DNA of 64,000 nucleotides from Nemertoderma westbladi. Its lineage: Eukaryota; Xenacoelomorpha; Nemertodermatida; Nemertodermatidae. Under the pieces are notes generated by a model. The model worked only from the letters and a program-made list of their open reading frames with translations. It did no database searches and was not told the DNA's origin. The DNA is taken from NCBI GenBank assembly GCA_032718475.1, contig JAUCBJ010003419.1, forward strand, positions 1 through 64,000. The letters run 5' to 3'. Shown in pieces: positions 10,387 through 21,680 of this stretch; position 1 is the first letter of the stretch, and each line of letters starts with the position of its first letter. Made by a program: the position numbers and the translations under genes.

Positions 10387-13326
10387 TTAAATTAATAAAC
10401 TAGAAGATGTGAGATGATAGGCGATTTCATCCAAAGACATTGTTATGTCGTCATGGTGACAAATAAACAAATAACGAGACTTTTTCCGCTCATTGGATGA
10501 GATCTTCTTCGCTTTTACCCAATAGCATAGCTTCTGCGACTTACCTCCTGGCCAATCAGGAGGCTTGACGCAATGGAACAAGGTCCCGCACTCCAGAACG
10601 CCGTCATCTAACCGGGACTTAAGATAAGCGACCCGGACCATAAAGTTAGTCACTATAGATTGTTGGAGATTCGACTTAACGGACTCGAGTTCGTAATGAT
10701 TGGGAGCGAAACGAACGGAAGTCGACGGATCGACGAGAATATAATGGAATAAACCCAAATCCTGGATGTTCTTATACCCGAGACTTGGGTATTCGAGGTT
10801 GTACTTAGCCGGGACGCGATCACCAGTAACGTCCTTCTTACCATCGGAAGATTCCGGAGCGAATGACGGCTGAGAATTCCGACGGAATAACCTGGATATG
10901 GAGGAGGAGCGGTGTTTGTGCGGGATCTTACCGCCGCCCGAGGGACTGCGCGACTTCCCGCGCGCAAACAGTTTGGATAACGAACGTCCGCGAGTCGTCG
11001 ACGGCTCGTCGCGATCGCTTCTCGGTTGCGAGGAACTCCGGGCGCGTTTAGCTACTTCCGATATCCTACGTCTCGACGCTGTTACTAAGGGAACTCGCGG
11101 ACGCTTAATAAACGCGTTAGGGGAAGTTATATTGATACAATGGGTCTGTAAGCCGCCCCCTTTGAGGCCATCCTCTAGGGAGTTAATCAAACCAGTTCGG
11201 GATGCCAGCGAGTTTATAGATTGTATCATTTGGTTCTGGAACTGGATTTCCATGACGACTGGGGACACTGTCTCCCCTACTGAGTTCAATACGGTAGCGA
11301 AGGTAAACAAACCGCGTTTAACGATCAAAAGAAACGATCGATGGGAGAACGTTTGAAAAGTTTTATTATCCGATTCGATTCGATCAGGAAATATTTCCTT
11401 CCAAACAGTGGCGGTTGAGTTATAGGAATAGGTTCGGAGGTTTAGAAGATTGAAATACCGACAATAGAGCGAAACGAAACAGAGTAATCGCGAGTTCAGA
11501 TGGTTGGAGACCAAATAATCTTTGTAATAAAGACAACCGCCTACCGAGTAGAACCAGTTGCGAGAATCGTTGCGGGCGGCTTTCATAGCATTTACGGAAG
11601 ATAACTTAATCAACTCGCAGTCGAAAACGAGTTTAATATCGTTGGGAATTTTGATAACCTGGGAGGAAGTGAGGGATAGCAGATCGTAGGAATGCGGTGG
11701 AGTTGTTAGGAATCTATCGAAGAAGGAAGATATAATGTAGTCGAGTTGTATCGAGTTGGAACGGCGAAGGAATCCCGAGTTTAGATCGCGGAACATCGTA
11801 GAAACCAACTGGACAACCGCGGATATAATGAGTTCCATTTCGTACCGAGTCGCTAACGCAGCTGGAAGGATAACCAACAACATCTCCTTGTCTATCTGTC
11901 GGACTCCCACCGTCATGGGAACGTCTCGGAAGGTCATCGACAGGGTGACCACCTTCGCCTTGAGATTCTTCTTGAAGACGTCGCCGAGGGTCAGAAAGAA
12001 TCCCCTTAAATTTAATAACTTTTCGCCAGTCGCGTTTTCCGGGTAACTATACATTACATCGGATTGCGTTTGATTACTTTCAGTTTCGTTGAAAGTTAGA
12101 TATTGTATAGAATACGGGGTTGTTATGGAGTCGGATTTGGTCTTGTAGATTCCGTCGACTGGATCGCTTACGTTGACTAAACCGTTAGCGAACGTCGTCA
12201 TCAGTTTATCGGCACCGTCAGGTTTACAGACCGGCGATAAAAAGTTCAAAACGAAAGTATCTGATTGTTTAAACCTATTTATTATTTCGTCGAGGTTGTT
12301 ATTGTTTACAGAAACGTCGTTTATTGAAAGTAAAATGTCACCGATATTGATTTTCTCGCTTAGAAACGCCGGGCTGTAGGGAAGTAAAGCGATGACGTAA
12401 AGACAGTCTGCTTCACGATCTACTACGACGCCGGTGAGCGACTCCAGGGGACCTAACGCGCTGGCGATAGAAGAACTGTCTCGGGTCACTTCTATTTCAA
12501 CTTGTTTCTCTCTGCGATTGGGAATGTCGAGGTTATTAGCGACTTCTACGGAACTTCGCGGACTGGTGGCCGCGGTTAGTATCGGAAGCGAATCGGCGAG
12601 GTCCTTCAGGTAACTCGGAAGCGGTTTGTTGTAGACACCCGTGGTGGTGACCTCCTCGTGTTTGGGGGCGCAAGGGGGCGCTTTACTGTGGGACTTGGCG
12701 GACATAACGCGGGACTTTATGGAGTGGGCTTTATGCGCGATCGAGTGTTCGTGTCTGTGGTGGACGCGCGCAGCGAGGCTCAACGTCGGTTTCACGAGAC
12801 TCGCGGACGACGCAACGGGTTCCGTTACCGAATTCACCCGTCGCGATTCATCCGTTGTTGTCTCCAAGTCGTCCATCGTTCCGTACATGTAGGATGGAGG
12901 TTCCTCGGTAGCGGGTTGCTGGGAGTCCCGATACTCTGGCGGGTGAAGGTTGTGTTCCTCTGCTAGATATGGGTCGGGTCTATCAGAACCAGCTGCGATC
13001 GGCTCGGGATCCGGACTACCTCCATCTACTGTCCGACTCTTCGCGATAATCATTTTATTGTCGAGATTTCGATTTACCGCGTCGGTATCGATGTCGCTGT
13101 CATCGGTTAGTGAGCAGGAATACTCTGAATCGCTAACACCAGCGGTCACAACGGTGTCACGACCAACGGTGTCACGGCCACCGGTGTCCCAACCAACATC
13201 ATAATTATTTCCAGTATCGCCGTCACAGATTCCCTGACTAGTGATTGTTGGAGTTGCGAAGTATTGTAGCAACCTCGATCTCCTTCTAGAGCCTCCAACA
13301 TTATCTGGCTGGGCAGCAGAAGCCAT
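10387..13326 (-). CDS. INTU: Inturned planar cell polarity protein (INTU)
   Basis: INTU is a ciliogenesis and planar-polarity effector. In vertebrates it joins FUZ and WDPCP in the CPLANE complex, which recruits intraflagellar-transport proteins to the basal body. The 979-residue product has a Ser/Asp-rich disordered N terminus (1-270) and a PDZ domain (about 275-365, with core NIGDILLSINDVSV). Longin-like segments follow (from about 435, RGFFLTLGDVFKK; mid-region GGCLYYKDYLVSNHL). A Ser/Arg-rich linker (about 775-860) leads to a C-terminal block, CYWVKAKK then YLFICHHDD, that aligns with the end of vertebrate INTU. Length matches the family (about 940). The start is the first ATG of the frame and the N terminus begins MASAAQ, like vertebrate INTU (MASVAS). 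The gene is one uninterrupted exon here, whereas vertebrate INTU has many exons. No in-frame stop or frameshift was seen. Confidence 0.88.
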   Translation of the reverse strand: MASAAQPDNVGGSRRRSRLLQYFATPTITSQGICDGDTGNNYDVGWDTGGRDTVGRDTVVTAGVSDSEYSCSLTDDSDIDTDAVNRNLDNKMIIAKSRTVDGGSPDPEPIAAGSDRPDPYLAEEHNLHPPEYRDSQQPATEEPPSYMYGTMDDLETTTDESRRVNSVTEPVASSASLVKPTLSLAARVHHRHEHSIAHKAHSIKSRVMSAKSHSKAPPCAPKHEEVTTTGVYNKPLPSYLKDLADSLPILTAATSPRSSVEVANNLDIPNRREKQVEIEVTRDSSSIASALGPLESLTGVVVDREADCLYVIALLPYSPAFLSEKINIGDILLSINDVSVNNNNLDEIINRFKQSDTFVLNFLSPVCKPDGADKLMTTFANGLVNVSDPVDGIYKTKSDSITTPYSIQYLTFNETESNQTQSDVMYSYPENATGEKLLNLRGFFLTLGDVFKKNLKAKVVTLSMTFRDVPMTVGVRQIDKEMLLVILPAALATRYEMELIISAVVQLVSTMFRDLNSGFLRRSNSIQLDYIISSFFDRFLTTPPHSYDLLSLTSSQVIKIPNDIKLVFDCELIKLSSVNAMKAARNDSRNWFYSVGGCLYYKDYLVSNHLNSRLLCFVSLYCRYFNLLNLRTYSYNSTATVWKEIFPDRIESDNKTFQTFSHRSFLLIVKRGLFTFATVLNSVGETVSPVVMEIQFQNQMIQSINSLASRTGLINSLEDGLKGGGLQTHCINITSPNAFIKRPRVPLVTASRRRISEVAKRARSSSQPRSDRDEPSTTRGRSLSKLFARGKSRSPSGGGKIPHKHRSSSISRLFRRNSQPSFAPESSDGKKDVTGDRVPAKYNLEYPSLGYKNIQDLGLFHYILVDPSTSVRFAPNHYELESVKSNLQQSIVTNFMVRVAYLKSRLDDGVLECGTLFHCVKPPDWPGGKSQKLCYWVKAKKISSNERKKSRYLFICHHDDITMSLDEIAYHLTSSSLLI

Positions 13327-13619
13327 TCAAGCAATAGACTTATAGCGAGTAGCGAGAACGAGTCAATAGAACAGGGCGGTGGTTGTCGGTGGCGTATTTA
13401 GTCAAACCCCAAAATAAACACTACCGTAAACAAATAAATTGAAGTTGAGGTAATAATAACATGAAGACATACAAGTTAGGCGGAGCAATTGTCTGACTGT
13501 AGGGAAATGATATTAATAATACGGCTATTTTATAATAGGCCTAACGCTTATGTTCAGTAAAGTAAAAAAAATCAATTATGGAATGACAGAATGACGACGT
13601 CATTGGAGTTCGAACCAGC

Positions 13620-14456
13620 CTTGTACGTTGTACGGAAGGCCTACCGTTTCAGGCTACGCTACAGGGTCCGCCGGTCCGGTATCTAAACCAGCCTTGTACG
13701 GAAGGCCTACCGTTTCAGGCTACGCTACAGGGTCCGCCGGTCCGGTATCTAAACCAGCCTTGCACGGAAGGCCTACCGTTTCAGGCTACGCAAAACGCAA
13801 CGGCAACAGGGTCCGCCGGTGCGGTATCTAAACCAGCCTTGTACGGAAGGCATACCATTTCAGGCTACGCTACAGGGTCCGCCGGTCCGGTATCTAAACC
13901 AGACTTGTACGGAAGGCCTGCCGTTTCAGGCTACGCAACAGGGTCCGCCGGTCCGGTATCTAAACCAGCCTTGTACGGAAGGCCTACCGTTTCAGGCTAC
14001 GCTACAGGGTCCGCCGGTCCGGTATCTAAACCAGCCTTGCACGGAAGGCCTACCGTTTCAGGCTACGCAAAACGCAACGGCAACAGGGTCCGCCGGTGCG
14101 GTATCTAAACCAGCCTTGTACGGAAGGCATACCATTTCAGGCTACGCTACAGGGTCCGCCGGTCCGGTATCTAAACCAGCCTTGTACGGAAGGCATACCA
14201 TTTCAGGCTACGCTACAGGGTCCGCCGGTCCGGTATCTAAACCAGCCTTGTACGGAAGGCCTACCATTTCAGGCTACGCTACAGGGTCCGCCGCTCCTGT
14301 ATCTAAACCAGCCTTGTACGGAAGGCCTACCGTTTCAGGCTACGCTACAGGCATACAGGGTCCGCCGGCCCGGTATCTAAACCAGCCTTGTACGGAAGGC
14401 CTTCAGTTTCAGGCTACGCTAAAGGCAGACAGGGTCCGCCGGTCCTGTATCTAACG
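13620..14456. repeat. 66-bp minisatellite upstream of INTU (about 12-13 units)
   Basis: Tandem units of 66 bp share CAGCCTTGTACGGAAGG, TTTCAGGCTACGC and AGGGTCCGCCGGTCCGG. Two longer variant units with ACGCAAAACGCAACGG recur about 277 bp apart, showing a higher-order duplication. Because 66 is divisible by three and the unit lacks stops, several frames stay open and give spurious ORFs of up to 211 codons. It lies about 300 bp upstream of the INTU ATG. Confidence 0.9.
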
Positions 14457-15023
14457 AGGTCCGCCTTTACACGGTCATGGCCAACTACTATAGGACTGTA
14501 CCGGTCCGGTACTTACTGACTTACCAGCACATGACGTGCATATTTTCTATCAGAATTCTTAGCTCTAAAAAGTTGTTTACATGTTGCATAGTAACAGCTG
14601 CTATGGTAACAACCTGTTCCATTAAGAAGAGTACGCAAGCAGGAAGGAAGCCCTACAGATTCAATAAAGGACAGCACTAGACTGAAGGAAGAACAAGTAT
14701 TTCCAGTGCGGTCGGGGCCCACAGAACTATATCCCCCAGAGGAAACTCTTGTACTAATTTATCTACCATTTAGACATGCAATTTTGCAGAGATGCGTGTG
14801 CCCCGGTTAGTCTCTGTAAAGGATTCGTGCTGAAACAAGAACTTTCGGTTTTAATCTTTCGAGTTGAGCGAATTATTTTAGAAAAAAAGCAAATGACTTC
14901 AGGATCGCACCACAAACAAGCATAGCATACGTGTACTGTGCGTGGGAAAAATTCAAAAATGTACTATGCTGGGGCTGGCGACTCCATCACGGCCTTGATT
15001 CGCCAGATGGGGGAGAGGGGGGT

Positions 15024-15055
<32 letters not shown>

Positions 15056-15568
15056 CTTTCGATGCAATCAATATTCAACACTCTCAGAGTAAATTCGCCG
15101 CAAATAACAGCTTGGTTACTCCCAAAACATAACTGATTTGCTTGGTAAATATAATATATCAAGGGAGGTTAAAAAATATTATTGTTTGATCTTTTATTTT
15201 CTGCTGGTATTAATTAATAAACATGACCTTGCGTAAAATATCATTCATGATTCGCCATCTATTAAAGAGAGAGTACTACCGGTCCTTGCGACTCTGCAAC
15301 CGCCCCCCCCCCCCCCCCCCCCCCGCCCGCCCGCCCGCCTATCCACGGCACACGTAAATAGTTTTTATATATATTTTAATTTTAATTTATTTTATAATGA
15401 TTTAAATTTTACCGTTTGCCCCGATTGGGGGCATATCTATAATTATATATTAAAGAGAGAGTACTGTACATTTGATTATTCACCATGTAGGAAATATATA
15501 AATTATTTATTTGCATATGATAATACAGTACAATACTTGCTTAATATTGGAAGTTTACAATTAAGTTA
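14457..15568. other. Intergenic with poly-G / poly-C tracts
   Basis: No gene was recognised. It contains a run of 31 G (15024-15054) joined to a partial poly-G MITE (to about 15135) and a run of 22 C (15303-15324) followed by CCCG repeats. AATAAA on the minus strand at 15506-15511 is a plausible poly(A) signal for the vWA/alpha-kinase gene. Confidence 0.55.
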
Positions 15569-15991
15569 TTATACTGAAAGTTTTCCCATCAAAGAACACA
15601 CTGAAGCAAGGTCAGGATTAGGAATTCCGTCCTTCATGTATCGGTTAGTTTTGAGTGACATCAGACTGCAGATTTGACTACATTTGTGTCCTTCGAAGAA
15701 AGTCTCCATACCGACTCGACCTACATTGGTCCGACCGAACCTGGACTCACGACAGTGTATTGAGGGATCGGTTAGTACGTATTTACCCTCGTGGTTCATT
15801 CCTTGGAGATCTACGACCATCAGGTAGTGGTTCGTGAAGTCGTAGGTCCAGTGGGAAAACGCGTCTAAAGTCGATGCGAAGTCCGCTCGATTTACGTAAC
15901 CAAAGTTGCTGTTGTATTTCATAAAGCCTTCGTAATTAGGGTAAATGTCTTCCACTGTGTAATAAACTGGGGCTCCGTCAACATCTCTGGC
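15569..15991 (-). CDS. vWA/alpha-kinase protein, exon 2 (kinase C-terminal lobe)
   Basis: This is the terminal exon of the gene whose first exon is 16508-18076. The acceptor TTTTAG at 15992 is followed by codons reading ARDVDGAP, in phase 0 with exon 1. It encodes 140 residues with the alpha-kinase signatures YLMVVDLQG (catalytic Asp region), LTDPSIH, and TNVGRVGMETFF followed by H-x-C-x3-C; these Cys/His residues match the structural zinc site of TRPM7- and eEF2K-type kinases. The stop codon is followed by a minus-strand AATAAA at 15506-15511. The 5' part of the ORF starting at a methionine at 15955 is internal, not a true start. Confidence 0.8.
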   Translation of the reverse strand, partial: ARDVDGAPVYYTVEDIYPNYEGFMKYNSNFGYVNRADFASTLDAFSHWTYDFTNHYLMVVDLQGMNHEGKYVLTDPSIHCRESRFGRTNVGRVGMETFFEGHKCSQICSLMSLKTNRYMKDGIPNPDLASVCSLMGKLSV

Positions 15992-16507
15992 CTAAAATGG
16001 AAAATACTATAGTAAATTTTTAGACGGTATTTCTATTTCGTTAAATTTGAAATTTACTGTATACTTTACCGTATTTACCGTATTTACTGTATAATTTACT
16101 GTAGGCCTATTCGTACTGCATGCAATATGCCAATAGAATTGGTGTTTAAGGAACAGGCATATTCAACTCAATCATGCAATTTACAATATGTTGCATTTGC
16201 AATACACCTCAATGTAGACTAAAATTACTTCACATAAAATAGGCTATTTGTACATGGGGGCCGGAGCGAGTCAGAATAAATAGCCATCAGCGAACGCTTA
16301 AATAATTTTACTATCTCTCTTTATTACTCTTTTTGGTAATAAAGTCGGTGGGGGTGTGCGTGTCGGTAACAACTAGCCATATTAGGGCCTACAGTATAAT
16401 GGTAACTGTTTACTGAGATGGCTTACAGTTTTGTTGCAAGAATAAAACCACATGCGTGTAGGGGCCTAATTAAGGTTACAGAAGGCCTACCTACATTGCA
16501 TATGTAC
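15992..16507 (-). other. Intron of the vWA/alpha-kinase gene (516 bp)
   Basis: Donor GAG|GTACAT at 16507 and acceptor TTTTAG at 15992 are canonical, and joining them keeps phase 0. No repeat was identified within it. Confidence 0.75.
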
Positions 16508-18076
16508 CTCAACAAATTTGACTTCCAGAAAATGAATTTCCTTTGCTTCTTTCGGCTTGACTTTATTGAATTCTCTGGCAAGAAAGTTAGAAATCGCTTG
16601 CGATTCAACAATATTAAGGAAATCTTCTCTGCCATCCCGCAATCCACTGCCATAGATATACTTGAATGTCTTGAGAACAACAGATGCTGCTTGTTTTTTC
16701 CCTGCTTCCTTTTTATACCACGGAATAAGGTCAGGCATATGGAAGTAGTGAGTGGCTTTATCAATTTCAATTCCAAAGTATGAAATCCGTTGACTTCCTT
16801 GGGCAAATGGATGAGCAGATATTTTGATCGAATCCTGTTTATATGAGTATTTTAAAATTAACTTGGTTTCTCCCAAAACATCGCAAGTGGAAATCGAGAC
16901 TTGTTGGCTCGCAATCTTTGCCCAATCTGGTTGTTTATCAACAATAATGTACGATTTGAGAGATTTAGTTGAGAGTTCACTAATCGACGCCATTTTTGAT
17001 ACAGGGAGGACCGCTCCAGTCATCTCCTTCCAGTTACATTCGATCGTTAAGCTGATAGTTTCCGTAGCAACAAAAGCGAAATCCTTCACATCGGCCATGT
17101 CGGCACTCCGAATAAAGCCTCCCCCGCCAATCTCATCAAAAACTCTAATCATTTTGTCAGTTTGTGGTAAAATACGACCAAATGTGTAATCAATTTTTAG
17201 AGCCTTAATTTTTTTAATCAGATCCTCAATCTTTAGACCCCGTTCGTCGGCGTCATTAAATGACGCATAACTGTCACTACACCCTTCATGAAATCTGCTC
17301 CCATGTGCAGGAGCATCAGCAATATGAATCAAACATCTGTTGTGTTTCGACCAAGACAATTGAATGGCAGCTTCCAAACCTCCGAAAACATCCTCAGCTG
17401 TGTCTCCCCCTCCAATGGCTTTGACACCCTCGAGAAATTCTTTGAATTTATTAACATCATCATTAAAATCCATCGTAGTAATACGCAGTTGTTCGCCATC
17501 GCAGTGATCCCGATAGCCAACAAACGCTACCCTCAAAATAGCGTTGTACCGCGTAGTAATTTCGTCAACAATCCCTTTAATATGATCCTTGGCGGCATTT
17601 ATATATGATGACATACTTGATGTGCAATCGAGCAAGAATGCTACGTCAGTCTGTCGTTGACGTTCGTTCTTTTCCTTAAACTTTCGAAGGAGCACCTGGT
17701 TCTTCTCGTATTCTCTCTCTGTTGTTGTAGACATCCACTTCTTTTTCTCCAAGTCTAACTCCTTCCGCTTTTCTTCCAAGATATCTCTTGAGGATGAAGC
17801 AAATTTCTTCCCTCTTACCTCTTGGAGTTGCTTCTCAATTTTCTGCAACATCAATCTATCTGCTGATGTTGTCGCCGAATTTCTAGGAGATTTTGACGCT
17901 TTATACCTTTGCAGCTCCTCCATCTTCAAAGCCAACAAATCTTTTGTGCGGAATTCCTTTGTGCTTTCATGACTTCTCAATTTACTGGTGAGGAGATCAA
18001 CGCTATCCAGACTGCTCTCCTCCTCCTTAATGATCTTCAAATCGTTCGCCGTCTCCTTTGTTATTGTTTTATCCAT
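16508..18076 (-). CDS. vWA + alpha-kinase protein, exon 1 (VwkA-like)
   Basis: Exon 1 supplies 523 residues of a 663-residue protein. The N terminus (1-143) is charged and probably coiled-coil, with repeated Lys/Glu. A von Willebrand factor A domain spans about 144-335 with a MIDAS-like DCTSSMS at 150 and a conserved GGGDTAEDVFGGL. From about 365 onward the sequence runs into the atypical alpha-kinase domain (SYFGIEI, HMPDLIPWYKK, SNFLAREFNK), completed by exon 2. The order vWA then alpha-kinase is that of Dictyostelium VwkA, which acts in myosin II and contractile-vacuole regulation; the role here is unknown. The start is the first in-frame ATG after upstream stops. Reading on past 16508 gives a stop after only six codons, which supports the splice. 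Confidence 0.8.
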
Positions 18077-19263
18077 TGCAGTAAATATCTTTCATATATA
18101 TATATGTATACCTTTCAGTTAATTATTTATTAACAATATTGAAATCCAGAAAAGTAGTGTGAATAACAGAATAAGTCCACAATAATAATAACTGATTAAC
18201 ATGTAGGTCTACTGTATGTACATTATGTGATATTGACCTACTCATGCTGTATTATTGTTATCTCAATGTCATTCACGTTATATTGCTTGTTCTTTGTGAT
18301 CCGGCGTTCTGGGATCTATCATTGGCATTTAATGTGTTGCTTTTTGCAACAAATTAATCCAACCCTGACTTTCATCCTTGACTGGAGGATAAATGGGAGC
18401 CAAGGCAACTTAGGATAACCCTACAGAGTGGAAACATTCTCCCTATCACAATTCGCGACAATTCATCTGCATTATCTATAGACCAGTGTCATTTAGTGGA
18501 AGTTGCTGATGGTTGACAACCACGTTTCCTTTACCAACCGGTTGCCAATACCAAAATCATGACCAGGATGATGAGTCCTATGTTGCCTTGGCCGGAAAGG
18601 CTACCCTACACAATCCATGGTGCGTTCTGGTTACGGTTGGGTTTTTTCACTAACATTTTATAGAAGTTGTTGAACAATACTGCCTAATTTGTTAATTAAA
18701 TGAGCCTTGCATTCTATGACATGGACTAGTCATTGCGAAGTATCCTAGTGCACAATATCTAAGCCCAGGCCTATAGAATACCATTCGTATTCGAGTAAGT
18801 ACTGTCCTCATATAACAAATAATAAATCCAAAGTGAATGAAATGTGTAATAATTATAAGTGGGCCTATCAATACCAACTCAAATTCAATATTTACATCCT
18901 TATTATATGCATTTAATGCATATTCATGGTTATAATCAATAGATAATATTTACTAAAATGTTGTACCTTGGAATTAAAACGCTTAGCGAAAAAATCCCCA
19001 CACATCGGAAAAACAAACAGATTAATTCTTACCAATTCGAGTTTACTTATAGTTTATGAACTATGACCTACTACAGTATCACTACTTAGGCCTACTATAA
19101 ACTTTTCCTCTCCGTATAAAATCTTTATGGTTGGAGATTAGGAGATGGTGAAAATAAGATTAAAAAGTGAGACACCTATGAATTAATACACATGGTACAT
19201 ATACAGTACCAAGGTCAGGCAACATACACTCTTTACTGAAACTATGTCTAATCTGAACAATTT

Positions 19264-19440
19264 GGGGGGGGGGGGGGGGGGGGGGTGGGGGGGCGTTTGC
19301 GACTAAATCAAAATTTATCCCTCTCCAGGGCGGAAATAATTGCAAATAACTGCCAAATTAAAATTAAATTACCTACAAAATAAAGCTGTAACCTGTCCTA
19401 TTGATTTCAGTTTATTATTTTGGTTAGAATAAGGTGCCCC
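19264..19440 (-). mobile_element. Poly-G-ended MITE, copy
   Basis: A run of 22 G (19264-19285) leads directly into the inverted family sequence (ATCCCTCTCCAGGG, then GGTTAGAATAAGGTGCC). This is the same family as the copies at 22.2, 25.2, 26.9 and 32.3 kb, in opposite orientation. The end at 19440 is approximate. Confidence 0.6.
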
Positions 19441-19785
19441 TGAAAGTCAACTGGTTGCCTTCTCAAAATCTGAAATAATTCTAATATAGGCTAGAGTGAG
19501 TAACATTCTACGACTCCATAAGTAGGCCTGCAGTTAGTGTGGGTGGAATCGCGAAACCACAACACTGTACTTTATTATCACTTAATAATCACTATCTACA
19601 ATTAATTAATTTATATATAAAGAAGTGGTGTAATTTTGTCATTTGTGGTGATTCCCACCAATTGCATTGTAGTTAAGTCTCTCAGTTAGGCATGCTTACA
19701 GTAGTTAGTTAATACACACACTAGTACAGTATATTCCAGTACATTATATTACTGTATCTTTATAATTTAAATATCGTCTACTGTA

Positions 19786-19970
19786 CATGTTCTACTTCTA
19801 CTGCCTCTTGTATACCCAGTATATTGTTCTACTTCTAGTGTCTGTTGTATACCCAGTAGATTGTTCTACTTCTACTGCCTGTTCTATACCCAGTAGATTG
19901 TTCTACTTCTACTGCCTGTTCTATACCCAGTATATTGTTCTACTTCTACTGTCTGTTCTATACCCAGTAC
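19786..19970. repeat. 37-bp tandem repeat (about 5 units)
   Basis: Units share TTGTTCTACTTCTACTG and TATACCCAGTA with a 37-bp period. The 80-codon ORF across it is a by-product. Confidence 0.85.
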
Positions 19971-21020
19971 AGCTCCTGAAGAAGTCCTGTTTAAATTACT
20001 TAATAATTTATACAATCTATGGATGTTAAAACATATAAATAATAATATTTATTTTTTTTAGCATTATTTTCATGTGATTTAATTAAGCTTTTAGAGAAAT
20101 TGGAGGGAAAGATGCGGGTGGTGGAGTGGTGTTTGGTGTAAATATAACAATATTATACTGTACCGCGGTACATCGATTGTCCTTAAAGGCCCTAACTCCA
20201 TTTTGGAAGGTACATAAAGAGCAACACGTCCGAACACAAAAATACACAAAAAAAAACAACAAAAAATAACACCAGGTACCAACGTTTTGATAGAATTAGC
20301 CACGCGTTGCTTTTCTATATGTAATTCCCGAAATTATTGAATAAAGTTTTACAGTAAATGTAATGTCATCTTTAAATTGCTTGGAATTTTTTAACGATCT
20401 AATATTTGCTTTAGAAATACAATAATAATATAAAATAAATAGTTCATATTTTAATTCCCTAGATATCGGAGATGCGGCCTTTTTTTACATATCAACATTA
20501 TGTGTAATTCATGTGTCATTAATCACATGTTGACTCGGATTTATGGCTTTGTATTTTTGTTAGCACAATATAATTGGCGCTTTTGCTATGTACACGGGAG
20601 TTCTAAAAACCATGACGGAAAGTATTTATACTGTAGTAGGAATCACATTTGTCATTTTTCATTTGTCTTTAACAACCCAACAATAGGTTATTCAGCTGTA
20701 CATCGGAATTAGGACCTTTACAAAAATTTGGAATCCAATTGGATTTAGGTCTCATATTTAAACAGCCATATCTCTAGTTTTATTTGATGAAACTTTTCAA
20801 GAATACTAATACTTGTAGAGTGATATTTATTTAGTGTAATTGTACTGTAGAAAAAAGTGAAAATTTTCAAAATGAGTGTAGGGCCTTTAGGTAGGCCTAC
20901 TACTTATATACTTGATAGACATTATAAAATACAGTTTGTTTATAGATAAGTATTGCAGTTAATTGTTATCACATTGCTGTATAAATAGTAATAAATACGC
21001 AGTACATGGTTTTTAAGTTT

Positions 21021-21265
21021 TCAAACAACTGAGTCTCCATTTATTGCTGAATTTAACTCGATTGTTTTCGTTACAGGTGACGGAGATTCGATTGGGTCCG
21101 TTTTATGGGATTGCTCGTAAGTAGGTTTCTGGGGGCACTCCGTCAGCCAGTATTCGGGATTATCAACGACTCTGATGGGAACGTAAGCGTTCCCTACTCG
21201 TTCCGCTCGACGCATTTCGTTTTCCGACTGATGAATTAAAATATCTGCTACACTATGTTCACCAC
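21021..21265 (-). CDS. ErbB/EGFR-type receptor, terminal exon (cytoplasmic tail)
   Basis: The acceptor TTTTAG at 21266 opens an 80-residue terminal exon. It contains VVDNPEYWLTE, an NPEY phosphotyrosine motif of the kind that docks Shc-type PTB proteins in ErbB tails, followed by a Pro/Ser-rich end and a TGA stop. The phase (two bases completing a split codon) fits the preceding exon, and also fits exon 25878-25947 if the middle exon is skipped. The upstream in-frame ATG at 21308 lies in the intron and is not a real start. Confidence 0.65.
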
Positions 21266-21680
21266 CTAAAACATAAAGGAAACAGATGTTACGTTTCATA
21301 TTTCCCAACTAAAAGCTTCACTTACACCAAGTCTAACTCACTCTGAATTATAACGTTCGCACTTATGTATTGCCTCTATGCTTTTTATCAGTTACTAAGA
21401 CAAAGACATTATGGCCTAGACCCCCTTGACTCCGAACAAACCAAATAGACCATACAGTCCCAATCCCAATAAACATTAACTTGGTCGTTTTGGCGGCCAA
21501 AATGACCAAAATCGCCAAAAAAATGTAGTGTATTCCTATGGGCTACTTGGTCGTTTTGGCGAAGCGATTTAACTCGAATCAGCTCAATCCAGACAGCCCG
21601 TCTCCTTGGACATCCATTTGGTGGATCTGACTAAATGTCGGCTCGCTTTCATTTTTATTATTGACAGATTGTTAACTTAC

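Larger units (their letters stand above)
18077..21020. other. Intergenic between kinase gene and receptor 3' end
   Basis: About 2.9 kb with no supported gene. It holds a SINE-like fragment (about 18370-18445, sharing ACAGAGTGGAA with copies at 37.8 and 48.4 kb), a poly-G MITE copy (19264-19440) and a 37-bp tandem repeat (19786-19970). ORFs of 60-80 codons here show no domain. Confidence 0.5.

Noticed and set aside
13628-14454. ORFs of 67-211 codons over the 66-bp repeat
   Set aside because: Overlapping frames are open on the same strand, with no signal peptide, splice site or conserved flank; they reflect a period divisible by three.
16418-16806. Plus- and minus-strand ORFs overlapping the vWA/alpha-kinase exon
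   Set aside because: They are shadow frames of the real exon, which is supported by domain content and splicing.
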